Source: Paragonimus westermani
Lineage: Eukaryota; Platyhelminthes; Trematoda; Plagiorchiida; Troglotrematidae
Length of the DNA: 64,000 nt
Assembly (NCBI GenBank): GCA_008508345.1
Contig: QNGE01000936.1
Coordinates: 40,983 to 104,982 of the forward strand
Reading direction: 5' to 3'
Shown here in pieces: positions 22,242 through 33,700 of this stretch. The notes beneath the pieces were generated by a model that did no database searches, was not told where the DNA came from, and saw only the letters and a list, made by a program, of their open reading frames with translations. The translations under genes were made by a program, and so were the position numbers. The first letter of the stretch is position 1. Each line of letters begins with the position of its first letter.

Positions 22242-23168
22242 TTCTTTACGAAAGAGGTCGGCTGGAAAGCTTATCTGAATGCGAAGGATGCGATCAAATA
22301 TGAGTGTCAGTCAACTTGAAAATAAAGCATTAATTTACCTTTTACAAAGTTGTGTGGGGGACGATGTTTCAATTAGTTCAAGTTCATTCCGAGGCGATCG
22401 CCCAAATGCATCTTTGAAGTGTCTCGCCATTACGGAGTATATTTGGCGTCCGAGAAATGGTAAAGTGAATCGGCATTGTCCAAAATCCAGCAAAGGATTG
22501 AGCAGACTCCAGCGTATGATTCCGTCGATGGCTGAAGACCGTCAAAATGTTGAAATTCTCGCGAATTGTTCAACCGAGACGAAGTTCCGTGCTTCTATCC
22601 GTCGCAGAAGTATTCCTCGCACAATAGATGTCTATGGGATGAAGAAAAAGAACACAATTTCACACGTTGAATGAGAAAGTTTTGGGTGATTACGGTTGGC
22701 GGATTACACTCACTATGACGAACAAAGTGCCTGCAAAACTTTCAACAAAGAATTGATACGATGTAGTTACTTTTGCTGCGGTTACTGAATTATATATAGA
22801 CCTGTGGAGTGCTTGTTGTGGCATTTTGCTACGTACTCGAGATTTATTCAGGCAAAGGGGATATTGAGTCAACGATCTGGGCGGCCCCATGAAATATGCG
22901 TGTTCTAAGTGGAACTCGTGTGAAGTAGTTCCGCTGAATTTATTAATATGTGCCAATCTCACATTTTCTTGCAATGTGGACAATGCGTATACATGAATAA
23001 TCGCATATTAATAAAATAATGTTGAGTTGTAAAAGGTTCAGTGAGTATGCAGTAAGCCAAATGCTAGATGGTCGTGTGACTGAATGATACAACCAATCGT
23101 TTCAAGCAGGCTGTTTTCGATGGGAGTTAGACAGCGGGTTGCTTATCTACGTAACATGCAGCTAATGA

Positions 23169-25694
23169 CTAATTTTTTCTTGGCTTACACTCAATAAGGT
23201 CGTCAGGGGATGCAGATTGTTGGAAGATAGACATTGCGTTTGATATCGTGAGATAGCTGTCCAAACGCTTTTCAAAACGGTGAAGGTTGTTACCAGCTCT
23301 GACTTCACTCGAAAGTTTATCCCGAATGTAGGTACACTTTACAATAAAGAGGTTTGCGCGTATATTTTTCCGAGGTGACAGAGTTAGCAAAGTGAAGCCC
23401 GTATTTCCTAGATTATAGGAAGGAAGGCGTTGTGAATGGATGGTAAACGCTGTGTTATTGGCGTCCGAATGTATGAGTCTAGAAAGAAGTGTCAGGCTCA
23501 GCTTTAGCCTGCGCGACCAAAGTATAACAATATCAAGTTTCGGACAGCGTTGTCTGTAGGTGAACAAAGAAGAATATCTTAATAAGCTTTTGGTGAATGC
23601 TCGTTGAAGGTTTCCCAACAAAAGCCCGTCAAACTTGCGTGGGTGGCAGGAAATGAATGTGCAATATCCGAGTTGAGGCTGAACATACATTCTGTAAAGC
23701 GTCAGCTTTGCAGCCGGTAGACTGAACGTCTTCTTGATGGGGCCTACTGTTCTTTCAGCTATTGCTACCCGAAAACATGCTTGTTATGAGAAATTAAAGA
23801 ATTTTGGATACCATATTTCTAGGTATCTGACCAAAGTGGCTGTATCAATATTGTAACCATGCGGTGAGACGGAACCATGAGGTAATTTACAACCATAAGT
23901 GATTATGTGCGACTTGCTTGCTGAGAACGTCATTAACCATGTTCTAAATAAATAAATAAATAAAATACACATATCAACGCGATCACTCCAGATATTTGGG
24001 AACGATGCAAAACGAATAATTAAACAGTAGCACGAACGTGAATTCTGTTCTCAAAAGCTGGTCGAAATCAAATGACTGTAGTTTGTGTAACTTCGACGCA
24101 CACAACAAAAAAGAAGATAGTTCGCTCTATTCATAGATTTGGTATAAAAATGGGATTTCGCGCTAGTTTACTTTTGACAAGGATGGGGGCAACTTTTTAA
24201 ATAGTTCAAGGCAACTCCGGGGAAAATTTCCACACGCATCTTCAGTTTTCCGCCATTAGAGGATAAAATTGACGCTCGAAAAATGATAAGATAGATGGGC
24301 TTTGGCGAGGCACGGCTGACAATCCCCAAATCTGGCGAACGATTGAGCAGAATCCGACGCAGGATTTTGTCGGTTGCTCGAAACCGTCAAAAAGTCTAGC
24401 ATCTTGCTAAACGTTCAGCCGAGACGAAGTTCCGTGTGTTCATCCGTCGTAGAAAAATTCCCTCGCGTAATGGATATTTATGGGGATCATAAAAAATGTA
24501 ATTCCAGACAAAAAAATGTAATTCCAGACCAAAACTGCAACGACGCTTGGTCCCGTTGTATGTGTTGTAGACGGAAATCGATGGCATTGTGCTGGGGGAG
24601 TGTGTAAATGATTTTGATGTCGCCATCAAATGGAAAAAGTCTGCACAGGTCTTTTACATACACTAAGATGAGCAACGAGCCCAGAACGCTTCTTCGAATC
24701 ACCCCACTAGTCACTGGTTTTGGTGTTGAGTAGTGCTCTCCTGTTTTGACTGTTTGAGCGCGACATTCAAGATACGACGAAAGCTAGCTATACAAGGGAT
24801 CTTGTATAACAAACGATGCCATTTTGAGCAAGAGGTGCATATGAAGCACACGATCAAATGCCCTTTGCATATCTAAGTGTATGATACCGCATTTTTTTCA
24901 TCGAGCTATATCGATGCATGGTTTAAAAATTCTAGTTGACAGGTCATACGAGAGCGCCCACCACTGAAACTGTGCTGTGAAAGGTTTATAAGGTTTGGTG
25001 ACCTTAAGAGCTCGACTATGTACACCTTCATTTGCCTTCCAAAAATTCTCGAGCAGATTGACGTGTGGTCGATGGGATGATAGCTACTAACGTCCTGCTT
25101 TAAACCACTGTTGTGGCGAAACATATTGATTGAGGTTTACCAGTGAGGAGGGAATGTGCTGGATATAAGTGATAGGTTGAACAAATTGTGTAAGGGGATA
25201 GGTATATCCTCACCCCGTTGCTTGACGACCATTGGTGGGATATCCTCTTGTCCAGGATGGATTGAGGGTTTAACGGTAGCAAACTGTGAACGACTACTTC
25301 GAACATCAGGTAATAAGGTGCTTTTTACGACAAACGAAGCAGCAAAATGTGAGTTGAACGTTTCACACATTGCCATAGGGTCATCAACAACCGTTTTGTT
25401 TTTGAGGGTGGTAAGTTTTGTAGCAGGTTCTCTCATGGAATTTCTCCGTCCCATCAGTTACACTAGTTTCCTGCATCTCCTCTCACTAGGGAGCGCGAGT
25501 TTCTCCTTCTTTACATGACAGAGTTGCGTACGACGTTCCTTGAGTTCAAAAGGTTTGCGCATTTGTATCGCCAGGTAGAAATCTAGCGCTCTTCCGTATC
25601 TCGACCTAAGCATTTTAAGTCTGTCAGTCTCCTTTGCAGTAAGGGTTTTTCCTTTTACATACCAGCCAACGCGTTTTGATTTTATATGATCCAA
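23169..25694 (-). pseudogene. CR1-X reverse transcriptase, copy 1
   Basis: 25458-25694 and 25137-25454 hold the pre-RT region and the N-terminal fingers (HPGQEDIPPMVVKQ, then IPLHNLFNLSL). 24906-25124 holds YHPIDHTSICSRIFGRQMK and the QHSFSGGRS motif. 24487-24714 holds TSGVIRRSVLGSLLILVYVK and a strongly decayed catalytic box (FPFDGDIKII where YADDIKI is expected). 23784-23972 holds SASKSHIITYG. 23169-23690 is the C-terminal part (PQLGYCTFISCHPRK, LLLGNLQRAFTKSLL, FTYRQRCPKLDIVILW). A truncated CR1-X copy splits it at about 23946-24500. The missing catalytic Asp pair and frameshifts make it inactive. Confidence 0.82.
23946..24500 (-). mobile_element. 5'-truncated CR1-X 3' UTR inserted in the RT
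   Basis: The segment is divergently homologous to 21740-22680 without the SINE, and sits between two parts of the RT reading frame (DFRLQH at the 24.57 kb side and RTWLMTFSASK at the 23.94 kb side). Its 3' end is an (AAAT)5 run at 23946-23965, the microsatellite-like 3' end typical of CR1-type elements. At the other end a 19-bp unit (AAAAAATGTAATTCCAGAC) is tandemly duplicated at 24493-24530. No target duplication is obvious. Confidence 0.6.
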
Positions 25695-25812
25695 AACGCC
25701 GATACAAAACTTCAGATGTCTAATAAATTTTCCGGTCGTTATGCAAGGGTCTGATGTGGGAAAGAAGCTATTACAATATAATAATCTTACTGGGGAGAAG
25801 AAGACATTTCAG

Positions 25813-27560
25813 TCAATGAATTTGATGGAACGGTAGAACACAATTCTCGGTTTGGTAGCCGTATTTAAATGAACCAAACAAATTGTTGGAGAACTTCATG
25901 ACAGATGGGGGAGTGTGTTGCGAAGTATCATACGGATAGGCCCGATCGAGCAAATGCGCCAAACTTCCGTTCACATTTGAGTGGGGTTTACAAAGGTTTG
26001 GCTCCAAGATGAAAAGTGCTGGGTGAGTGTCATTACGGCAGGCCGACTGATTGGGACATGGGGAGGGGAGCCAGGTGGGGGTGGATGAAATATCGAGGGG
26101 TGCACTAAAAAGGACTGGTATATCAGGCCTTTGAGTTGGTAACATAATCAGGTGACGACGTACTTCCCAGGGTATAAATATCAGGAAATTGGCTCCTTGT
26201 AGCACTCATATTTTGGGTAAGAAGGTGAGTTACTACGGAACCGTTTGATAATGGGTGGTAACCATGACCCCTGGTATTGTAGTAAGTTGAGTTGGAGGCA
26301 GCGGGGTGTGGAAATTATGCAGTACTGTCTGTGGAGCGTTGTGTTCTAGAATACGGCCCTTAGAATCATATTCATGGCGCTTGCGACGTACTTCTGGCTT
26401 ATCCTTTAATTGCAAATCCAAAATATTCTCTAGTAAGCACCGTGCAGGTTTTGCTGTTGATTTAGAGCCTTTTTCGAGCGTTTCGAATTTGCCGTTGCTA
26501 TTTGCATTTACTCCAGATAACAAAGAGAGATTCTTCTGGTAAGAGATAGATGGCCCAGCTCGTGCAGCCGCGTCATTAACAGGGGAATTTAAACAGCTCC
26601 TCCCAGTGATCTGCGTAATTGTGGGTGCATTAGAGCTAGGTTGTTTTCCAGTCAAGGCCCTGGTTCACGGAGGGGGAAGTGGACAACAAGGGAATGTGCT
26701 TTTAACAATAACCGTGAGTTTTCCCACCGGAAATTCAACACGTCTGGCGTTATCAGAGCTAGACGTGGTTTGTTTTTCAGTGTCCATCTGGACTGGCGAC
26801 ACAACGGCGTTTCCAGTTGCAGCTTGCAGATTCAGTGGACTCATGGGGCAGTCGAAATCTACGGCCAAATCAATGCGATTGCTGACTGTGTTACGTAGGT
26901 TCTTCTCTACCCGGGAAATATTGACTCGTACTATCTCTTTTTGGAGTAGCGTCTTATCACCAAACACTTTGCTGGACTTGAAATTCGTGCCACGCCCGAT
27001 CGACGAATTCGTTCGCTAAAAATTCACTTGTGAACTGCGACAAAGATAGGCAGCGCTTTCGATTAACTTTCTTGCGAAGTCTTAGGCAGTGACACTCCTG
27101 TTCTTCTATCTTATCGGCTTTGAGTAAAATCCTGTTCACGGGAAACATAGGTATTATATCAATTTGGCTGCACAGCGTAACCGTTTGTGTAATTCCGTAG
27201 CTACCGTATTAACATACGTCCCAGCGGTCATGAGGTCTTTATTACTACGGGTAGTCTGATGGTAGGTGTTACTTGGGGCACTTATAGTGCTGAATATCGG
27301 ATCTAGATTGTGGAAATATTCGGTAAGCTCCCCACGTTTACAGCGAAGTTTCGCTATTTCAGCGTATAATTCCGTTACTTTTCCAGCTTTGTCTGCGAAT
27401 ACATTTCAGATGGAAACTGAACATGACTTGTTGTTGCTGCTTTCGTGTAATATGCTAAGATTTGCTGCTGAGCTTGCCGTTTTAGTAGCTGCTTTGGCCT
27501 CCGCTGCGTTAGCAAGGGTGGAACAACTGTTGGCCGACTAATCTGAAGATTTTGCACCTT
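25813..27560 (-). pseudogene. CR1-X ORF1-like region, copy 1
   Basis: Fragments of an ORF1-like protein: TAGTYVNTVATELHKRLRC at about 27180-27240, LRKKVNRKRCLSLSQFTSEF in 26957-27148, then LLQKEIVRVNISRVEKNLRN in 26665-26967, and a Ser/Lys-rich region in 26233-26655. The first and third segments have clear counterparts in copy 2 (60040-60150 and 59740-59890), which shows they belong to the element. 25813-26205 is Pro-rich and unrecognised. I could not find an endonuclease in this copy. Confidence 0.5.
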
Positions 27561-30002
27561 TCTTTACCATAACCACGCCTTTTTGCGCAAGGATGAACGC
27601 TTGGCGACTGGCAATTAATGGAGACTGGCTAACTTGGCGGGCATTGCCATATGACACTCCCTTTTATCAACAACTGGTTTCGAAAAAATTGAATACATAA
27701 AAATACAGCTGGATCGTTGGTTCCGCCTTCGTATGAATGTGCCATCTCAGCCACTCGCCAGTCTTGGATCACTGTGGCCCCTTTGGCACAATATACCGGT
27801 TGACGGACGGGCGATTAGCTCGTAACTACCATGGTTTTGTGGGCGTTCAACTGGCGCAGTGTTTTCCTCGACCCATGAGATACATTGAGGTCATGAGCTA
27901 TCTCATCCACCAGCACAGAACAAATGTTTGGGGTAGGGCTATCTTGAGCATCCTTTTGGCGAAGTTTTCGGTTTATCATGGGCTCCCGTGCGTAAGTTTT
28001 TGTTAAGCGACTCAATGCCACTTACTTCTCCAGGAATAATCGGCATAAACTGGACATATATATGACACCGCTACGAAATAACTTCGGCACCCCCTCGGAA
28101 AGCCTGTTCGAAGACAGCTTCCTCATTTTTGTACGCACACATGATACGGTATCTTCAGCGAAGATGTAGCACAAATCCCTTGCAATCAGTACTTTTCAAA
28201 AGCTAACCACCCTCTTTTACCCCATGTGTGCTGTCGTTATTCTGGTCGTCCATAAACAAGGTTTACTTCCTGGGTGGCCCGTAGTCAGTGGATTGTGCTT
28301 TTTTCAAGAAGAGCTTATATTCCATCCAAGCGGTTCTCAATCCCCGTCTCCTAAAGACGACGGAAGGCTCCCGCTGCAGGACTTTTATAATCAATTTGTC
28401 AGATCTATCATTGATATTGCGCGTAGGTAGAGATTGCCGTTTGGTGAAGAGCTCTAAGCTAATAGATACTTGGTTAATTTTCCCACAAGGGACATTCGTA
28501 AGCAGATTGACCGTCTTTTGTATCTGCTTTCGCTTAACTTAATCAGTAGGGGGATTCAGCTCGACGTAAATTGCTGGTTAAATTTCACACGTTGAATCAA
28601 CATGCTCTCATGGAGGAACCTCACTAGCCCTGCTCCAAAATTCCCCGCGGAAACCGACTGTTTGTTAGTCGTTAACGACAGCACTGCGATGCCCAAAGAT
28701 TTATAGAGAGGGTGGTTTTACGATGGCCACTTTTGCGAGAGTTGAGGGTCATCCATCTTGACCCGCTTATAACGTGAAAAATAAAACCGATGCAAAACTA
28801 AAAATCGCTCTCACTGCTGATAATACCATTGATCATATGGCCATAATGTCAACCTGTCAAGTGGTCGAAGGCCAGATACAAATGAAGACGTACAAAATAG
28901 AATACAATCAATGTACCTTTAAAACTGGTGTATTGATCACTGAAATTAAAGGGGTCTTAGTTAGTACGCAGAAGTCGCCGGCTAGTACCATGATGTTTTA
29001 GTTACTCATTTTGTCGAATGTCGGCTCATCGCCTTCGCATCATCAGAATTAGACTTTGGCCCCTTGCTTGAAAGGTTGGGAAGTAGGATTAAATCATATG
29101 AGCGTGCCGAGTATCTAGTCCAGCAATCGATGGATTGCATGGTGGAGAATTCCTAACGTATGCGCACTTACAGAAAAACACCAGCTGCAGATAAAGAATA
29201 TAGGCTGCTGTCCAGGCATAGGACAGTATAAGTAGATTATTGTAATCAAGTTGCCATCACAAGAACACATTCATATCCGCACATATTCCGGAAGCCAAAA
29301 GCAAATTTAAATGGTCTCGGACATCAAAACGACCCGGAAACCATACAATTTCGATGATGATCCTGGGTGATATTTTTCTGCGCGCATGTTTTGTATGTCA
29401 TTGCTCACCCGCCAGCTACGCCGGCTACTTCTATCCGCGTATGCAGGAATTTGCAGGTGGACGGTTGCGGAACTTCGTTTACATTCCATTTAGCCCGTTG
29501 ATTAGCTTTTGTTTGCGACTCTCAAAGCCAACTACACCTTTCGCCCGGAATAGCAGTCGATTTTTAAAAAGTACGTTGTAAGTATTATTACTTTTCACTT
29601 TCAGATTATATTGAACAGTTCGCGAGAAATGCCCCTAGGACCCAGTAGGCGTGGCACCGTATAAACATGTTTATTTTTAAAGAGACGCTACGCGAAGCAA
29701 CCTGGCCAAATTACCCCCTACCATACGTAGGCTGCCATTGAACCTTTCTCAAAACTGCCGTTCAACAAGTTGTTGAAAACATATGCCCAAGGGCGTCGAT
29801 CATCCAAAGAACGCGATTTATTAGTTGAGGTCTCAACAGACGGCAGGTCTGCTGCGTTTATCAGTGCAAAGGCATTGCAGGGGCTAGTCTGGAATACACG
29901 ACGCTATGTTACATGAAATGCAATGGTTTAACATTAATGGAAGGTAAACGCGGTATAACTAGCCAAATTATCTTAAATGGTCCCGACCCAAGGGTAGACA
30001 TC
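27561..30002. other. No gene recognised
   Basis: Only short frames. A 75-codon plus-strand frame at 28774-29001 has a balanced, protein-like composition (Lys, Thr and Ile rich) but no ATG in good context and no domain. A minus-strand frame at 27815-28021 could be an extension of CR1-X ORF1, without proof. Confidence 0.3.
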
Positions 30003-30044
30003 ATAACGGACATTTATGCTTAGCAAAGCTGCTACTCTTCAGTA

Positions 30045-30216
30045 ACTCCTGGATTTCAGATGAGACTGAACCGTGAAAAGTCAGGGCTTCGGCTGGATCC
30101 GGACCAGCGACTGTCACAGCATGCCTCAAGGCGGCCAGCCCTCTACCAGCTGAGCTACGAAGCCACAACAGGAGCCCGGAAGTTTCACATTTAGATCCTG
30201 CTACCCACCTGTTCAG
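30045..30216 (-). mobile_element. tRNA-derived SINE, family 2, minus copy
   Basis: On the minus strand GGCTTCGTAGCTCAGCTGG gives the acceptor and D arm with the A box, and CTGGTCCGGATCCAG gives the T arm with the B box (30086-30167). The anticodon arm is not recognisable, so this is a SINE and not a tRNA gene. About 170 bp match the plus copy at 30315-30475, including sequence on both sides of the tRNA-like part. Confidence 0.75.
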
Positions 30217-30314
30217 CAGCAGCGTTGGTGAATTATAGCGCGAACGGCTCAAGAAATCCTGTCACTACAGTTGATCCACTGAATCATTTGGTGGATTGAG
30301 TATGAGACAGTGGA

Positions 30315-30475
30315 ATGGGTGGGTGGCAGAGTTCAAGCGTGAAACTTCCAAGCTCCCGATGTGGCTTCGTAGCTCAGCTGGTAGAGCGCCTGGAGCGTTG
30401 AGACATGCTGTTTCTGTCGCTGGTCCGAATCCAGTCGTGGCCCAGACTTCTCACGGTTGAATCTCACCTAAAATC
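30315..30475 (+). mobile_element. tRNA-derived SINE, family 2, plus copy
   Basis: tRNA-like region at 30363-30442: D arm GTAGCTCAGCTGGTAGAGC with perfect GCTC/GAGC stem and A box, T arm CTGGTCCGAATCCAG with B box. It faces the minus copy at 30045-30216 across about 100 bp, so the two could form one large hairpin. Family 2 shows no hammerhead. Confidence 0.75.
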
Positions 30476-30479
30476 ATAA

Positions 30480-33240
30480 ATCTATCGCACCACCTCATTA
30501 ATACTTCTGGATTTTTTATATTTGACCGTGTTAGTAGCGGGACACACTGTAATGGTTTCCAGCGGACACGCTGGGCACATGTAATAAGGTGAGGACTTGC
30601 GGCCTCTCCATCCCAACGTTGGCGTGTGTCCAAAATTAATCCTAGGAGTGAGTATTCGATGCCAGGGAACACAGGTAACAGTCTGATACATACCTGACCA
30701 CAAGAGACGTGTTTCAAGCTTCAGCTGGAACTTTTCCCCACCTACTTTTGTTGGTGGTAGACCTACTGCCAAGCATTGTGACCGTCTGGTTCATATAGGT
30801 GTCGCAGCAACCTGGGTACCATTGCTTGCTTCCACGAATTGTGACACACTCAGAGCCAGCTTGGTGAAATGAAGGGCCGAGGCGTTAACTGTGGATGTCA
30901 AAATAATAAGTTTTTAATCCATCAGCGTAGCACGCAACGGCGGGCCATTCAAGCAAGGAGGGCTGCTGTAGTAAAGACCAGGGTTACCCAACCCGTTCAC
31001 TCCAAGTATGAACATAACATCGTAGGATGTTCGGCGATTTGACGAAATGTTTCCCAATGTGTGGTGGGGAGAAAAATAAACGAATGTTGATAGTTTGTAC
31101 GCCTGTCAAGAGGCGATTTCTGACCCACTATGATTGTATGCCACAGACTTAACAGACAGGAAAATGTGGGTGTGTGCGATCAGATGAATGGCCGTGTTTC
31201 AGCGGGCTTGCGGCGATCAAGGACAGGCACGATTTTCTAGAGTCATCAGCTAGCCATACTGGATGGTCTTCTTGAATACTTTCCGACGATCACCGTATAA
31301 TCCAGCCACGTAGCTTGTTCGGACAGGAACAACGAATATGGCACAGAATAAGAGGCAACATGAACAGGCAGTGTATTCATAAACTGAGGGCGCAGAGGTA
31401 GTACGCAGCCAAAGTTGGATGCGTATTCGGCCGAGTAGTAGGTCTTCCTAGGGGTTTCTGCAAGCCCATCGCTTATACTTTCGGAGGTAATATCGCAAAT
31501 AGGATGTAGTGGAATATGGACGGCCGTTTCTCACAATACGCAATTTACTATTCTTGCAAGAGGTCTGTGAATGATATGTTTTCGCGGCCGTTTTTAGCTG
31601 GGATTGTCTCTCCTCCTCCAACTCTTCACCTGAGAACGTTCACGTGGCCCCGTTGCGCGGACATCCGCTGGAATCCACAATCGCGGATTATATACTTCAA
31701 GTCGGCCCGACACCCGCTTTAGCTCTCCATCGGCATGCCGATCAACCACTACTTGTCGTTGATTTTGGTTGCCACCGGAAACAGAAACATGACAAAAGCG
31801 AACTACCGCACGGGGCAAGTGGGTGTGCACTCGACTTTCGTCCAATGGCAGATCAGAACGTCTTCTCTGAAGAGCATTCAAAGTGTAATCACAACGGATA
31901 TCGAACCAAAAGAACGCAGTAAGACTTGTGAGCAATCCATACGTTCCCAGCAATGTTTGAAAATGTGGCAGTTAATTAGTTCTAAGCAAGTCTGGTACAA
32001 GCCACAGCAACGAAGAGGAGAAAAAAGAGAGTCGCGAGGTGGGCTTCAGCCTGCTCGGCGGCACCCAAATAGCGTCGAGTAGATGTTGTGTAGAACTTTC
32101 GATTGAGTTGAACGGCTTCCAAAAAGGTCCAGGTTAAACAATCATGAAGGATAGACTATTAGGTTAGCCGTTGAGAAGGTGGTAGGCATTCGTTGCGTGC
32201 AACTAGTTACACAAATGAAAGAAGTGGTACTGAGTTCGTATCTGGCTTTTTATATCGGAGGTACACTGAAGCATGCGTACAAAACGGATGAGTGAAAAAG
32301 CACGGTTGCAGTAGGGATCCTTGGAGAAATCACGCGGTTGCTGGTTACTACACTACTCGCAAACTTAGTCTGTCCAAAGTTAAAGATTAGAGGGAAACAA
32401 TTTAACGAGATTTCCACCAGGACAAGCCCGGTTGTATCTGACCTACAAGTTACCAGAATATTTCTAACGGAAGAGACGTTTGATGCATGCCCCCAAGTTC
32501 AGCAAGACCTCTCAATGCCCGCACTTGACACAAATTATCCGCCTTTGTCTCGAATTAAACCCAATAATGTGCGCGGAAATACGCACTCTGACAAATCTAG
32601 GGGTACAAACGAATCTACAAAAGTTCTCTGTCAACGCAGACCGTATATCCGATGCATTGGCGATGAAGAATAATCAACTCAGTGGGCACACGGTGGACTC
32701 GGCCAAGCGGGCCAAGAGTAGGTCAGGTGCCCGCCTGTCTTTTCACTTCATCGACTAAGTAAAGTTTGGAAATTTCACTGAATTAAACATACTCGTTGGG
32801 TAATGGCTGCGGGTGACCTAAAAGCGGTATTTTCGTTGCCATTTATGCGGCAGAATTGAGAATGAGGTTTGGATTTGGGTTTAATTCTTGTGTGTCCGGG
32901 CCAGTCCGACAGCTTTGCATTATCATATGCTTTTAGGTTGGTTGCCTTTTGTACTGATGTTTCCGTGGCGTACTGCGGCAGAATAAAATTGACAGCCCGT
33001 CATACCATTTTGAATTTATGCGCGATAGAGCGCATTTTGTTATTTAGGTAAAGACGTGCTGAAGATTTTAATTTTCACCCAGCTGCTCTAGGTTATTTTA
33101 GGCACTGGTTTTCGCGACCGAACCGTTCTCACACGACGTGCGAAGAAATAAAGACCACCGAATCCGAAAAGATATCTTAATCGAAGCTTGTGCGACACCA
33201 TTTTGTAAACAATACAGTGCGTGAAACGGTTGGCTGCATA
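30480..33240. other. No gene recognised
   Basis: Frames of 90-119 codons occur at 30482-30772 (minus), 31594-31953 (minus), 31735-32082 (plus) and 32338-32673 (plus). They overlap on opposite strands, start poorly, and show no domain I know. Confidence 0.3.
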
Positions 33241-33241
33241 C

Positions 33242-33700
33242 CTCTGTTTTGACAGTCATTGCCAACAGTAAAATCTGCCTTGAATCACAAATTGACTGTC
33301 TAAAGTTGAATAAACGATACAAGATTATTATAGAAATTCACCTTGCTAGCCTTGTTGATAACGTAATCACAACAGCATGAGCTCACCTCCGCCAAATCGA
33401 AGCGGATATGTGACATTGATCTCCAAGTGAATAAAACGATATGTACGGGTGATGGAGCACGGTTGCCTGGCAAAGTTGAGAGGGAGTTATGTACACGGTG
33501 GTTGGACAGGAAACTTGGGTACAAGAAACCCCGTTGGTGAATTTTCCAATATATCCGGCAACCGCACTATAAACTGGTACGACTCCAGCTTCACTGACCG
33601 CTGTGAACCCTGAAGCTTTCACATCAGTATGATGTACTTTGATTTCCGCAGGAAAGTCAGTAGAGTAACAAAGTGCACCACAGTACAAGTTGCGGATGGT
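33242..33700 (-). CDS. Possible two exons of a spliced host gene, unknown protein
   Basis: A minus-strand frame from about 33700 encodes roughly 100 residues rich in Cys, Val and Ser (landmarks NLYCGALCYSTDFPAEIKV, GVVPVYSAVAGYIGKFTNGV) and ends at a strong donor, GGAG|GTGAGC (intron from 33386). An acceptor with a pyrimidine tract (TTTATTCAACTTTAG) ends an 87-bp intron at 33300. The following exon continues in phase with QSICDSRQILLLAMTVKTE and reaches another good donor, GAG|GTATGC, near 33241. If not spliced there, it stays open to a stop at about 33098. The Cys content suggests an extracellular protein. I recognise no family. The upstream start is not visible, and the model rests on splice-site inspection. 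Confidence 0.35.

Larger units (their letters stand above)
21951..22326 (+). mobile_element. Hammerhead SINE with inverted-repeat arms, copy A
   Basis: 376 bp inserted into the CR1-X 3' UTR. It is flanked by GCACTAATTTAC (21939-21950) and GCATTAATTTAC (22327-22338), a 12-bp target duplication with one mismatch. The homologous sites at 24160-24171 and about 56047-56058 are uninterrupted. Inside, arms at 21979-22060 and 22240-22322 are reverse complements of each other over about 83 bp with few mismatches. Between them lie a tRNA-like region with pol III A and B boxes and a complete hammerhead ribozyme. A 28-bp tail (TGATGAGTAGTTGGGGATTT) precedes the left arm. Schistosome Sm-alpha is a SINE-like repeat with the same pairing of pol III boxes and hammerhead; the long arms are the unusual part. 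Confidence 0.85.
21612..23168 (-). other. CR1-X 3' UTR, long and repeated elsewhere
   Basis: Sequence after the RT stop (23169) that recurs at 45458-47345 (inverted, nearly identical), 23946-24500 (divergent) and in copy 2 (about 56040-57950, divergent). The 97-residue minus-strand frame at 22690-22983 is identical to that at 45602-45881 and similar to the frame at 57665-57790, so it may once have been coding, but no domain is recognised. The plus-strand frame at 22279-22674 has a parallel at 24190-24480 (motif ETKFR...IRRR.IP), also unrecognised. Confidence 0.6.
21612..27560 (-). mobile_element. CR1-like non-LTR retrotransposon (family CR1-X), copy 1
   Basis: Minus-strand order: ORF1-like region (about 26233-27560), RT (23169-25694) and a long 3' UTR (21612-23168). 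Copy 2 lies at 56.0-60.66 kb and shares all three parts. The 3' UTR carries the AT-rich (TAA)n segment near 21700 and is itself interrupted by the hammerhead SINE (21951-22326). The RT is interrupted by a 5'-truncated copy of the same family (about 23946-24500). No intact ORF remains. Confidence 0.78.

Noticed and set aside
30363..30442. A functional tRNA gene (GGCTTCGTAGCTCAGCTGG start)
   Set aside because: D and T arms are present but the anticodon arm is missing and there is an inverted second copy; SINE fits better.
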